From contig JAEUWY010000019.1 of the NCBI GenBank assembly GCA_022059125.1, positions 124,001-188,000 on the forward strand: a DNA stretch of 64,000 nucleotides, in the 5' to 3' direction. Below, one piece after another: positions 33,083 to 44,637 of this stretch (position 1 is the stretch's first letter; every line of letters begins with the position of its first letter). Under the pieces are notes generated by a model, which had not been told where the DNA came from, ran no database searches, and saw only the letters and a list, made by a program, of their open reading frames with translations. Made by a program: the position numbers and the translations under genes. This DNA is from Corynespora cassiicola (Eukaryota > Ascomycota > Dothideomycetes > Pleosporales > Corynesporascaceae).

Positions 33083-36000
33083 ATGGACTTCGCCTACTCG
33101 CCGCACCGCGAGTCCGGCGGTACCATGCACCTGCCCTCACCCACCCACCCGCACACCTACCGTCTGGACGGCACCCACTTCTCGTCGATACAACAACTGC
33201 GGCGCTCCCTGTCGCGCTCGCCCTCCAAGCCCTCGCGCTTCACCATGCGCCAGGCCGACTCGCCCCGCTCGCCCATCTCGCCGCTGGCTCTGTCGCGCGC
33301 CTTCACCCCAAAGACGCACAAGCCCGCGAGCCCCATCGCCGCCTTTCCCGAGGCCCCCGCTGCCGCTACCGCCCCCGCAGGCAACAAGAAGAAGTTCGCC
33401 TTGCGCCGCTCTGCGCCCTTCCGCTCCTCCCCGCGCAACCGCACCACCTCCAAGAGCCCGCGACGCGCCCTGGGAGACGCCCCCGACCTCGGCAACTCGA
33501 CGCCCTTCATGAGCAAGCGCGCACAGGGCGAGGAGAACTCGTCATCGTCGGCCTCGCGCCGCACCAGCAGCGACGACTTCTCGGCCAGCCGCTTCGAGCT
33601 CAACGACGCGCCTATCGAGTTCAAGTTTGCGCGCCCCCGCCACGACTCCAGCACAAACAACACCATGCACCCGCCCAAGTCGAGCCCGCTCAAGCGCATG
33701 GACGCCTCTATGAGCCAGGACCAGGGCCACGGCCACAGCCCCGTCGCGAAGCGTAGGAGCTTGCACGGCGCATCCGCCTTTGGCGCGCCCGCAGAGTCTC
33801 CAACCGCCTCCATTTTCGACCAGTCGCCCGCGCCTGCCACCCCCGCGACCGAGGAGACTCCACGACGCGACACTGTCATCGACTTTGGCACGCCCTTTAG
33901 CTTTGCATCGTCCCCCGTCGCGACCAACAACACGTCTCCTGTGCGCCGCGCCTCGTCGGTACGCAAGAACACGCCCCAGCGACCCTCCCCCGCCGTGGCG
34001 CGTCCTAAGCCAGAGGGCGAGTTTGCGCTCCCCGGGTTGGCCGCGTCCAAAATGAAGAGCAACCGCTACTCACTCGACAGCAATCTGGCCTACGGCATGG
34101 GCAGCAGCGCTCAGACTCCCATGCGCAAGTCCAGCAACATCTTCGAGTTTGGCCGCGTAACGCCGATGCAGCCCTCTCTCCGTGGTAGCTCCACTTTGGA
34201 GCGGCCGTCGCATCCCTTGTCGTATTCGATGCGAGCCTCATCATCTTCGTCCAGTGCCGGCGGCGACGACGCTGACAACATGGCAGCTCGACCAGCTTCC
34301 CCAGGACCCACGACCTTTGACAGCCGCTCGCTCTTCTCCAAGTCGCTCCCCATTGGTGCTGCCCGGCCGACCGCAGCCTACGATTCGAACGTGTATGCGA
34401 CGCCAGCATCCTTCAACAAGTTCCTAGTATCTCTCAAGGCCAACCAGACCACCGGTGCACTGACGAAGAAGACTCGCGACATCAACGAGGCACCCACGCC
34501 AAACCACGAGCGCCGCCGTGCTCCGGGCACACCGTCCAAGCACAACATGAAGCGCAACTCGTTCCCGCCCTCAGCCACCCACTCCCCAATTGGCATGGGC
34601 GGCAACCTATTCGGAAAGTCGACCCACGATGATGAGCTCAACAGCTCCCCATTCAGCCTCTTCAAGGACCCTAGCCGGAAAATATTTGCGCTCAAGGGCG
34701 ACAACTCCACCCGCCGTCGCAGCAGCAGCTTCTCGAGCATCCTCGGTGCCGACTCGATGCCCAACTCTCCTTCGGGAATGAACTCGCCCATTGCCATGCG
34801 CATGAGCGACAGCCAGTCGAGCATCGACGACATGCCCCCCACCCCGACCAAAGCGCACGATGGCCGCCGCTCAAAGGAGAACAGCCTGAGGCGCAAGACG
34901 TTTGGTCGCCAACGCACCTCGCTCGGAAACAACACTTTTGATACCTCGGAACTTCACTCTGGTACTCCCTTCAACCAGAGCGGTAAGCTCACTCCCATCC
35001 AGGGTTCGCCCGATAGTGCTAAGACCCCCACAGTCATTTCTTTTGGTGCCCCTTCTCCACACACTCCGGATGAGCCTCTGGCCATGCCGGACACGAGCAA
35101 GCTCTCCATTTCTGGCCCTCGCCGTGGCTCGCTCAACTTCAACAGCAGCCTCAACAGCAACGGCCCGCCGGCCACCCCTACCACCCCTAGGGAGCTCGAC
35201 TTCTTCGCCGCGGAGCAAGCCTTCACAGCAGCACTCGGCTTGCCCGACAACGACATTGACGTGTCGCTCACCGAGCGCTTCTTCCACGTCAGCAAGCTCG
35301 ACGAGTTTGGTGAGTTCAGCGAGGTCTACCGCGTGGAAGACCCCGTCGGCGGATGCGCACGTCCCGAGGACCGCGTCACCGTCGTCAAAAAGTCCAACAA
35401 GCCTTTTACCGGCCAGTTCGATCGCCGCAAGAAGATGCGCGAGGTCGAGGCTCTCAAGGCCGTTCGCGGCAACGAGCACGTGTTGCGCTACATTGAACAC
35501 TGGGAGTTTGAGTCCAACCTGTACATTCAGACCGAATACTGCGAGGGTGGCACCCTCAAGAAGTTCATTGAGCCCAACTTCCATCCGGATCGCCTCGATG
35601 ATTTCCGTATTTGGAAGATTTTATTGGAATTGTCAATGGTACGTATTGTTCCTATATATTGCTTATGATGACGGCATGGTCTAACGGCGCACAGGGACTT
35701 CAACACATCCACGACAAGGGCTTCATGCACCTCGACCTCAAGCCGGAGAACATCTTCATCGATTTCGAAGGCATTCTCAAGATTGCCGACTTTGGTCTGG
35801 CCGCTGCATGGCCTGCCCCGCCCCACCTGGACGCAGAGGGCGACCGCTCTTATCTCGCGCCCGAGACCATGGATGGCCATCCCGACAAGCCGTCGGACAT
35901 TTTTGCGCTCGGCGTCATGATGATCGAAATTGGCGGCAACTACCCCATCCCGCACTTTGGCGAGCGTTGGTACGACCTGCGTCATGGCCGATTCAGGCTC

Positions 36001-36411
36001 CCCAGCCTCACTTGGTCCAACGCCAGCAGCACCCTGAGCCGCGACTCGTCTGGCGAGCCCATCGCTCGGAACCACGGCGATTCGCTCCCAATGTCCGACT
36101 TTGACGCGCCGCTCGAGGGCGAACGCCTGCCGCTTACCCCCGAAGAGGAGGAGGAACTGCTCCGAGCTCCTTTCTTCATGGTGGACGAGACGCACGAGCA
36201 CGCACTCAACCAGGTCGTCCAAGCCATGGTCAATCCCGACCCAGAGCAGCGCCCGACTGCAGAGCAAATCTTCTCGTGCTTTGGCTGCCAGTGGGTCCTG
36301 GAGCGCCGGAGGGCCGGTGCCACCATCTATGAAGGCAATTTTGGTCCATCGCAGGAGAATCTCGGTGTGCTGGAACTCGATGACGAGGTGGATGCCATGG
36401 ACATGAGCTGA
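33083..36411 (+). CDS. wee1: Wee1-type mitosis inhibitor protein kinase
   Basis: The predicted kinase phosphorylates the inhibitory tyrosine of Cdk1 and so restrains entry into mitosis; it acts in the nucleus and cytoplasm. Two exons, 33083-35638 and 35695-36411, flank a 56-bp intron (GTACGT, CTAAC, ACAG) and give 1,090 residues. The first 720 residues are Ser/Pro/Arg-rich with many SP and TP sites, as expected of a heavily phosphorylated regulatory region. The kinase domain (about 733-1060) has a Wee1-style loop FGEFSEVYRV, lysine in VVKK, HLDLKPENIFI as catalytic loop, IADFGLA, and GDRSYLAPE in place of the usual APE context, which is diagnostic for Wee1. The ATG at 33083 has a good context (GCCATGG). 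Confidence 0.93.
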
Positions 36412-39106
36412 GCATCTACGACCTTGGTCATCACCACCACCACCTACTGCATTTGATTACAGCACGGCGCTCCTGGCTTCTCTCGGTTATGGGTCTGTTT
36501 ATACACGGTGTTTGGCCTCGGCGGCCTGGTTCTTGGGTACGGAATGTTTTATCATGATCGACGACATGATTGAACGACTAGCGACCCTCCTTCAGCAGCA
36601 CACTACTCGTGCTTGTGCGACTATTGGCGCGCTCCCCTTATCGGCGACGGCGCGCCCTGTACGATTTCTGGCATTCACACCCTTACTTACCATCATCACG
36701 GGTCTAATTGGCGTTTTACGGAAGACCGCGACTTTTTTTAAAAGCATGCAAGCATATATTCCCCCCCCCTCGCGCTTGTTTTCCTCTGATTCGCAAACGG
36801 TACACTCGACTATCGACCTGTCGAGGGTATTTCTTCTTCTTTGTTCGATGCAAAACCTTTTTCTTTTTTTACTTTCCTTTGTTAACTACTACTCTTTCAC
36901 GGCCGAGTGGGTGAATTGAATCGATATCATGGGATCTGTGTTCTTTTTTCTTTTTTTCTTTCTCTTGTTTTATCGGGGGTTTACAATACCTACCTACCTA
37001 CCTCAGCTTGCTGCATACGCCTACTGGTCTGTCCTGTCCTGTCCTGTGAGGATGTGGGTGGGTGTAGGTAGAGAGCAAGTGGGGCTTTGTATTATGAGAG
37101 AAGTGGATGGAAGGGAGAGGGAGGTGTGGCTCTGAAGATGGAGGATGAGGATAAGGGGAGATGGGGATGAAGAAATGAATGAATCCATTGACTGAATTGA
37201 TGAAGTCTGAGATTTTGAAGTTGTGTGACGTGTGTGATGTTGAGGCCGGGGAGAGGGGGGAGAGAAGTGTATCGATATCGATATCGGTGCGAGTCGGAGT
37301 CGGCGTCGGCGTTGTCGTCGCTATCGATACGATACGATACGATATGAAGGGGGTGCAGAAATAGAGGCCGTTATCGATTATGCGAACTGGTGGGCGGGTT
37401 GGTGGGCGGGTGTGGGTTGTGGGCTGCGAGGAAGTGGGGGGATTGGTGGGAATAGCCACGTACATCGGAGCGAGGGTCTGTGGGTGAGGGGGATATAAGA
37501 AGTGAGGTTTATATGCAGGGCTGACGGATGGGGTTAAGACGCTTAGAGGGGGATAGGGTTTAGAGTGGGCTTTTTGGGGGGGTTAGGTGGGGGGTAGGGC
37601 AGGGGTTTAGCGAGCGAGTACGCGGGTGAATACGGGAGGGGTAAGCGAGAGGTGGGTTGGGTGTGTGGAGGGGGTGGGATGAGGGGTGTAGAGGGGTGGA
37701 AGGGAGCGAGGATGTAGGATAAAAGGATAGGAAGAGGTGTTGTTTATGGATAGAGAGCTTGCTTTTGTTTTTTTGCGTGGAGCGGTGGGGGATGAATGGG
37801 GTTGTGTTGTAGGGAGTGAGTTTTTCTAGCGTTGCTGGAGTGTGAAGAGTTAGGAGAGGATAATGGTTTGTGCTGGACATTTAAAGGGCTTATCGGGGTG
37901 GGATGGTGGGTTAGATGGAGATTCCCTTTGCTCATCTTTGAGGGGCGTTTGGGGTTTGTGCAGTGGAGGTGGAGGAGGGAGGCTCCGTGATGGGTCGGCG
38001 TGACGCGCAGCTTAGGGTCTTAAATTGATGGTGGTATTTGTACATGGAAGTAACTATTATTCCGACATTCCTTGCTGGGTTAGAGAAAGGGGAATAAAAT
38101 AGCAAGGATTGAGGCAGAGGGGGATAAGAGGGTGTGCGTTTGCTCGCCTTTGATGGAGAAAAGTGTTCAGGACTCAGCGATAGAAATACATTGCAGGCAT
38201 CAACTTGAACTTTGCAATCTCTAAAGAAAAATGGCAGTCTTGTATGTTGCTGAGCGTCACACTTGCACTATTCAATACACCTAAATTAAGACAAGTTTGA
38301 GGTGACAAGAAGGCCCAGTTTACACGTGTCTGATAGTCAGAGTTATTTCTAATATGTGTGTATCTTTAAATTTGGGCCGAAAAAGGCCTCCTACACGCAG
38401 TTGTCAATATATTGTTTATTAATAAAATAATCAAGTGAAGCAGAGTATATAGCATCTTTGTTTGCCGACGCGGATTGGAAGGTAAAGCTCTTCAGCGTAT
38501 ATAAGCTATTAGAGATACTATCTAGCCCTACAGACAAACTGAAGGAAACCATTTTCTTAAATGTCTAGTTTGCTTCAATTAACAAACAAAATTGTAAAAT
38601 AGTGTTTTTTTTATCAAAGCTGGTCCATGGGAGAGTGCGTTGAAGCTTTAGTCTATTACTATTTGCCAGGGTAGATTGCGTGACGCCTACAAATGGGCCC
38701 TATGCTATCTAGTACTACCAAGAACAATTGAAACCTCCAAACATGTTGACGTTCTTCTTGGTCTCTAATAACTAAACTAAGTTACTTGAATGTCACACAA
38801 GCATTGTGAAACTATAGTCAAAAAATCTCGACAACTTTCCACTACCTGTATGGCACACTGATTTAAGATTCACATCTCAGTTTTCCCACACAATCAGGCA
38901 AGCTCAGCTGCGCTATGCCCTCTAAACCAGGCAATAATGTAAATGCCGGGATCTACGACGTATTCTCTTGGTATGGTAATTCCATAATGTTGCGCGGTTG
39001 GTGCCTAAAAAGGAACGTCGTGCTTTCCCCCTGACATTATGAAACTATAACACATGTACTATACGTCAACAACTGCAACAGCTCACATTTTAACTAAAGG
39101 TTGAAA
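36412..39106. other. Intergenic: wee1 3' flank, G-rich tract, AT-rich spacer
   Basis: 36.4-37.0 kb is the probable wee1 3' UTR with T-rich tracts. 37.0-38.0 kb is unusually G-rich on the + strand, with small repeats: (TACC)n at about 36989-37004, (GTCCT)n near 37030-37047, (ATCGAT) units near 37262-37281 and (GATAC)n near 37325-37344. 38.0-39.1 kb turns AT-rich. Open frames on the minus strand of the G-rich tract are compositional. Confidence 0.5.
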
Positions 39107-40123
39107 ATGGCTTCCAACACCATGAATGTCGTCAAGATGGAACGCCTCCCTGACAACTCCGAGTCTCCTTTTGTGTATTCAATATTTTCCCCAGACACTC
39201 GGTTGAACATCAAGGAGGTCTGTACCGTAAATGGGGGTTCTACAATGGCATGGGTTATCTTCCACTCCCCCGAATCAGCCAAGGCCGCAGCCAAAAAGTA
39301 TGATAACAGTGGCGTAGGTAGAACTGGGAAAAAATCTTACACTACACTCACTGACGAGTCTTCGATCCCGGAACATGCCACCAGCCTCCTATCCGCATTC
39401 TTGCACAAACAGAAGAACATGATTGAGACACGGACCATCAAGATCACCAACTTGCCTGAGAACCACACCAAGAAGAACCTCAAGCAGATGTTTGACTCGA
39501 CCATCGAATCCTCCGAGGAGTGGGATGAGTACCCCGAGTTCGAAGAGATGCTGCAAATGTGGGTTCCTCGGCCTGGCGTTGGCCTTGTGCAGTTCCCTTC
39601 CAGTTCTTACGCTGTGAGCGCCGTCTACGAGTGGAGTGGCACCTACTGGAAGAACCACAGAATCACTGCACTGTGCATTCCAGACGAGGATTTTGACACG
39701 GCCATCATAAAAGCTCGTGGCTCGCTTGATTCCGCTGGCAAACACGTCAAACTCTTCATCAACGGTATCCAGCCCGGAACTACGGCCCAGCAGATCTCCC
39801 ACTTGTTCAGCGATTTCAAACTGCAAGATGTTAATATTCCTCCCGGGGGTAAGAGCTTCTGCTTCATCTTCCTGAGTCAGATTGATGCTGGCAACTTGCT
39901 CGATCGCTATGCTGATGGAATCCACTTCCATGGGCGGATGTTGCGAGTGAGCGTCTCCGAAGGCAAGGGCAAGGGCAAAAGCAAGGGCAGCTCATTCAAG
40001 ACGAGCGATTCTGCTTTTCCAACGACAGACTTGAAAGTGAGCAACCTGCCCTACGAGGCGACGAACAGTGAAGTTCGCTACCTGCTTGAGGGCTTTAAGT
40101 TGTCAAAAGTGATCCTTAGGTAG
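39107..40123 (+). CDS. Multi-RRM RNA-binding protein, truncated by TAG in RRM4
   Basis: A 338-residue frame without introns. Four RRM-like units can be read: a weak first one (VVKMERLPDN ... MAWVIFHSPESAKAAAKKY), a second (RTIKITNLPENHTKKNLKQM ... GVGLVQFPSS), a third (HVKLFINGIQPGTTAQQISH ... KSFCFIFLSQIDAGN, RMLRVSVSEG), then a Gly-Lys-Ser linker and the start of a fourth (TDLKVSNLPYEATNSEVRY). The frame stops at TAG 40121-40123, exactly before the RNP1-like GYAFVGI of RRM4, which continues in the same frame to TAG at 40241-40243. The ATG at 39107 is the first in frame. The predicted role is RNA binding; the target is unknown and the gene may be freshly damaged. Confidence 0.75.
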   Translation: MASNTMNVVKMERLPDNSESPFVYSIFSPDTRLNIKEVCTVNGGSTMAWVIFHSPESAKAAAKKYDNSGVGRTGKKSYTTLTDESSIPEHATSLLSAFLHKQKNMIETRTIKITNLPENHTKKNLKQMFDSTIESSEEWDEYPEFEEMLQMWVPRPGVGLVQFPSSSYAVSAVYEWSGTYWKNHRITALCIPDEDFDTAIIKARGSLDSAGKHVKLFINGIQPGTTAQQISHLFSDFKLQDVNIPPGGKSFCFIFLSQIDAGNLLDRYADGIHFHGRMLRVSVSEGKGKGKSKGSSFKTSDSAFPTTDLKVSNLPYEATNSEVRYLLEGFKLSKVILR

Positions 40124-40243
40124 GGATATGCTTTCGTTGGGATCAGGTCGACAGATACGGATCGCGCTATCAAAGAAGTGCAAGGCAAGAAGCTCCATGG
40201 TAGGTTGATAGGCTTCAAGCATGCAGAGCGTCAGAAGGTATAG
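40124..40243 (+). pseudogene. Orphaned C-terminal half of RRM4
   Basis: Forty codons in frame with the RRM gene but beyond its stop. GYAFVGIRSTDTDRAIKEVQ with GKKLHGRLIGFKHA completes a normal RRM (RNP1, helix 2, last strand). It would be translated only by stop-codon readthrough. Confidence 0.7.
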
Positions 40244-40552
40244 ACGGGGTTGATCAAGTTTGGCGAATAAAATTACACAGAAAAACTATCTGCTAACTAA
40301 TAAAAGCCAACTTATTAAAAAAAAAATGGAACCGAATCTATATAATTTAAATAAGTTTTTTTACTCGAATTAAGTGAAAAGTTGTGTTGAAACTTCATAA
40401 TTACAACTACACATATTGAAAAGTAATAAAATAATGAAAAAGTATACATAATTAGCTTTCATGCTCTTCAATTTTACTGCAGTATTATCTTACTTTTTCC
40501 TCTAGTAGTTTATAGCTGGTTTATGAACTAAAGTATTTTAATAATGCCTGAA
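40244..40552. other. AT-rich intergenic between convergent genes
   Basis: Strongly AT-rich 309 bp, including an A-run near 40318-40326. It should contain both 3' ends; no other feature is seen. Confidence 0.5.
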
Positions 40553-41164
40553 TTAAGATTCCCCTAATTGTGACCGTCTTCCAAATATAGCTAATGCTAC
40601 AAAGCCATACATCTCAATAAGTAAATATATCACCGGATTCTCCCCTTTCTGAACAGTAAGATAGAGCTTTATTCCCCCCAACGTCAGCAAAAGTGAAAAA
40701 ATCCCTAATGCAGAACACAGAAAGCCTACAAAGTTTACTATAAATATTTTTGTGGTTCGTAAAACGATAGCAAGAAAATAGCGCAGAAATTCTGCGGTTT
40801 TTAATATGGCGAGTACTGCATTCTGGATGACAAGATTAATAAGAACATAGTGTAGAAATTCTGCAGTCTTTAATATGGCGAGTACTGTATTCCGGATGAC
40901 AAGATTAATAAAAACATAGTGTAGAAATTCTGCAGTCTTTAATATGGCGAGTGTTGTATTCCGAATTACAGGATTGTCATGTTGAGCCAAAGGTGTTGAC
41001 TCGTTCATGTTGGTCCCGTGTATATCGCTTTGAAGATTATCTTCAACATTATGGAGTTGAGAGCCACGAACATCCCTGTTGAATGAAGGGCCGCCATGCT
41101 CTCCTTCTGCGATATATTCAATTTGATGGACAGCGGGAAGTTCATTATACTGCTCCTTAGTCAA
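40553..41164 (-). CDS. Membrane protein with three tandem 23-residue repeats
   Basis: I do not recognise this protein. The open frame runs from a stop near 41177 to TAA or TAG at 40553; it lacks an ATG before 41008, so either translation starts at 41008 (151 residues) or an upstream exon is spliced on near 41170 (the CTTAAG there could be an acceptor). The N-terminal part is polar. Three near-identical 23-residue units follow (NLVIRNTVLAILKTAEFLHY plus three residues), each one hydrophobic helix with a central Lys-Thr-Ala-Glu, then two more membrane segments (IVNFVGFLCSALGIFSLLLT and IYLLIEMYGFVALAIF). It is transcribed away from the adjacent NLR gene with about 0.5-0.6 kb between them. Confidence 0.5.
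   Translation of the reverse strand: MTKEQYNELPAVHQIEYIAEGEHGGPSFNRDVRGSQLHNVEDNLQSDIHGTNMNESTPLAQHDNPVIRNTTLAILKTAEFLHYVFINLVIRNTVLAILKTAEFLHYVLINLVIQNAVLAILKTAEFLRYFLAIVLRTTKIFIVNFVGFLCSALGIFSLLLTLGGIKLYLTVQKGENPVIYLLIEMYGFVALAIFGRRSQLGES
40769..40975 (-). repeat. Three tandem 69-bp units
   Basis: Units 40907-40975, 40838-40906 and 40769-40837 have identical length and only a few substitutions. The middle and first (coding order) are nearly identical; the third is the most diverged. The length is a multiple of three, so copy-number change keeps the frame. Confidence 0.92.
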
Positions 41165-41650
41165 ATTATATTGTTTTGCTTAAGAGAAGGAGGCTCACAC
41201 TCTCATATAAGGCTGTATAGGAATTGATTCTGTTTTTAGTGCCAAAGTTCTGTTATCGTCAAATCTGAACTAAACTGAAGTATAAGCGGACAGAAGACGG
41301 ACATTCTCTTCTCCCATGTTGATTATCCGGGGAGTTCCCGTATCACAAACTCTCATACAGTAACCCTATGTAGAATGTAGCGTATTTTCTGTCGTATGCG
41401 ACGACCAGAAAGGAAGTTTAGGTCTGAAGATTCGAAAAGCGACATTTCAATGAAAAATTCAGAGCTGAGCCAGGTAACTGGCACGTTCTTGGCCCCCAAT
41501 AATAGCCGCCCTGACACGTCAGCTTCATATAGCCTTTTTTAAATATCCTGGTACTGTCAGCTTATGTAAAAGAGGGGTAAAATTTCTCAGAATCAGGGTC
41601 AGCACGAATCCACCTGCAACAATTCACCTGAAGCATTTCATTGCGACAAC
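41165..41650. other. Bidirectional promoter region of the NLR and the repeat-membrane gene
   Basis: About 490 bp separate two divergent genes. It probably contains both promoters and perhaps a small first exon of the minus-strand gene. No further feature seen. Confidence 0.45.
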
Positions 41651-44637
41651 ATGGCCGAGGTCATAGGATTAATTTCTGGAGTTCTCACGCTCCTGGATTT
41701 CGGTTTCAAGGTCGTTTCTGGAGCCCGCAGCATTCGCGAATCTCGGCATGGGTGTGCTCCCGACGTACGTGAGATTGATCTTATCGTAAGGCAAATACGG
41801 AGTTCACACGAGATATACGTGACACGGAGACCGAAGAACGATAATGATACCGCTGATATGGTAAAAGAATGCGAGACATTAAGCAAACGGCTTTATGAGG
41901 TGATAAAGAAGCTAGAAATGAGAGAGAATGCCAAGTTCAAAACCCTGGAGCAGTTGCGAGTGAGTGTACGAACGCTCTGGAACGCACAAGATCTTAAGGA
42001 TCTACGAGACCGACTTTTGATGTTAGATCAACAGATCAGCAAGAGAATCCAGTGGGAAATGGCGGCGTAAGTTGAGTTTTATGTGCATTCTAAATGGATG
42101 CAATTGGAAAATTGCTCTGTACGCTGGCTATACTGAAGCTCACTCATAATAGCAAACAAGAAAAATCAATCATGGCCGATCTGAAAGCTATAGAAAGAGA
42201 AAAGATAGCGTTGGGAATCATCCAGGAATCTACACTAGATCGCATTCTAAATGATATCGTATCAATAGCTGATAAGAAAATCAGCCCCCAGAATAAGAAA
42301 GAGCAAAGAAAGTCTGGGCAGGCTACTGGGAATTATCTTCGCGGTATGAATAATGAGAGCGTTGAGGACGAAGAGATTCAACTTGCTACCCAGATACAAC
42401 GGCTTATAGAACTCATGATTAAGCTTAGTGTTCTTCAGCAGGATCATGATGCATCTTTGAGGCAGATCAAGGTCGTAAAAAGCCTTTACTTCAAGGAAGT
42501 GTTTCGTCGATTTGAAAAGATACCTGCAGCTGATGTATTATCGAACGAGTGGTTGTTTGATCCAGGGCAAACCAACTTTTTGAGATGGCTCAAGAGTTGC
42601 AAAAAGGGCGACGGTCTGTTCTACATATTTGGAAAGGTGAGTTTCGTTAGATATGTAGGAGGTCTGTTCATTAACATTGCTCAGGCTGGTAGTGGTAAAT
42701 CAACCTTGATGAAGTTTGCAGCCGAGGAATCCCGAACACGAAACGCTTTAAAACATTGGTCCGGAGAAAAGATGCTGCATACTGCTCATTATTACTTCTG
42801 GAACCAAGGGAGCGAGATGCAGAAGAGTGGAATAGGATTGTTCCAGTCATTACTCTACCAAATTCTGAGAACAACGCCGGAGCTGATAAGCCCAAGATGG
42901 CCTGATCGTTTTTATCACGAAAAGTGGAATATGGAGGAGCTAAAAGTTGCACTGAAAGGTGTCCTAACTTCCACACAACTGGAGACGAATTACTGCTTCT
43001 TCATTGACGGCCTAGATGAATACGATGGCGACGAGGATGATATTATCCAGCTGTTGGGTATATTGGCCGCTTCTGAACACATCAAACTCTGTTTATCTAG
43101 TCGCCCTGGTCGTATTTATGAGAAAGAGTTGTCGAAACCTCATCGAAACTTTGACATCGCAAAGTTTACCAGGGAAGACATGAAGAACCATGCCCATACA
43201 GAGCTCGCGAAAAGTGAAAGATTTCGGGAACTAGCAAAATTCGACTCTAAGTGTGCCAATATCATCTCAGATATATCTGAATGGTCTAATGGCGTCTGGC
43301 TCTGGGTATATCTGGTTACACGTGAGATCCGTAGAGAAGTTGACAGAGGCGAGCGCATCGACACACTTCAGAAGATCGTCGACGAATTTCCTTCCGACTT
43401 AGAGAAATTCTTTGACAGAATGATCCGGAAAATCAAACCTCGATACAAAGAACAAATGGCTCAAATATTTCTCATCGCTATCGAAGAGCTACAACCATTG
43501 CCGCTCTACGCTTTCGCTCTACTTGAGCAAGAACGAACAGAGCCACATTTCGGACAATACGCAATCAAAAGCGAGATCAAACCTTTCCCTGAGAATGAAA
43601 TTGTCTTGAAGTACGAGGGTCTCAGATCGAGGTTACAGAATAGATGTGGTGATCTGCTGGTGGTTGATAACGGCCCTCATCCAACCTGCTTGAGCCACTC
43701 AGTCGACTTCCTCCATCGCACTGTTCGTGACTTTTTACGAGATAACTACCACAAAGAACTACGAAAGTACCTTAAGACGGAGTTTGATCCATTGATCAGT
43801 TTGTGTAACATATCCCTCGCTCTGCTGAAAGGATCATACATAAAGAAATTCAGAGAACCAGAGTCAATTAAAATGGTCATCGGATTGACTGATGAGTTAC
43901 TTTATTATGCACGCGAGGCAGAGAGGAGGAATGATAATGCTCACGAAATGGGTCTCCAGCTCATTCTTGATGAGCTGGACAAGGTGAATACTGTCTTTGC
44001 GAGCCGAAACGGAAGCCGCGGCAATCATTGGACGCAGGCCAGAGACTCACCACCCCCAATAGGACTTGACCAATATAAGGAAGGCGGAAACTGCAATTTC
44101 TTGGCATTGACAATTCAAGCACGTTTAGTGGGATATGTACGTGCTAAGTTGCAGGCCAACCCACGATGTCAGAAGACGAAGAGTGGTCGGCCATTGTTGG
44201 ACTATGCTTTACGTCCATACAGAGTTACGCCTATCTCTATGCCATATCATTCCACCAGGGATGATCCAAGTGTGGATATCAATATGATAACTCTTTTGTT
44301 GGACGATGGCGCAGACCCAAATCAGCCAGTGTACTTGTACGATGGAGAAACAGTGTGGGGTTTATTCCTCGTCTCGATACATGAGCGTGAAAGGGGAACT
44401 TCGTCTAGCAGTCTAAAACAGATTTGGTTTCGAGCTTGTCAAGAGATGATTCGTGCTGGAGCTGAACCAGACTATAGATTCATCAGAGGAAGTGGAGCGC
44501 TTACTGTATCGTCCATAGTTAAGCGCATATTTAGTGAACCCCAGGTGTTAGAGTTGAAGGAAGATATGGAAAAGAAGAGACTGGAAACCAAAACCGCAAA
44601 ACTGCAAAGGCAAAGCGGAAAGTGCACAGCAATGTGA
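41651..44637 (+). CDS. STAND/NACHT NLR-like protein with fungal N-terminal domain
   Basis: Fungal NLR-like proteins are signal-responsive NTPases linked to heterokaryon incompatibility and self/non-self recognition. Exons 41651-42066, 42153-42636 and 42685-44637 give 950 residues. The N-terminus MAEVIGLISGVLTLLDFGFK is the fungal STAND N-terminal helical domain, followed by a coiled-coil-rich segment to about 250. The NACHT core has Walker A (FGKAGSGKSTLMKF, from about 298), Walker B (CFFIDGLDEYDGDEDD, about 405-420) and the sensor stretch LCLSSRPGR. After that come SNGVWLWVYLV and VDFLHRTVRDFL, as in the class with a DUF7791-like arm. The end has weak ankyrin-like units (ITLLLDDGADPNQP, MIRAGAEPDYRF). 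The gene appears intact. The 48-bp second intron interrupts Walker A. Confidence 0.88.

Noticed and set aside
37560..37935. Minus-strand Pro/Ser/His-rich frames in the G-rich tract
   Set aside because: Composition alone keeps the frame open; no domain, signal or splice support.
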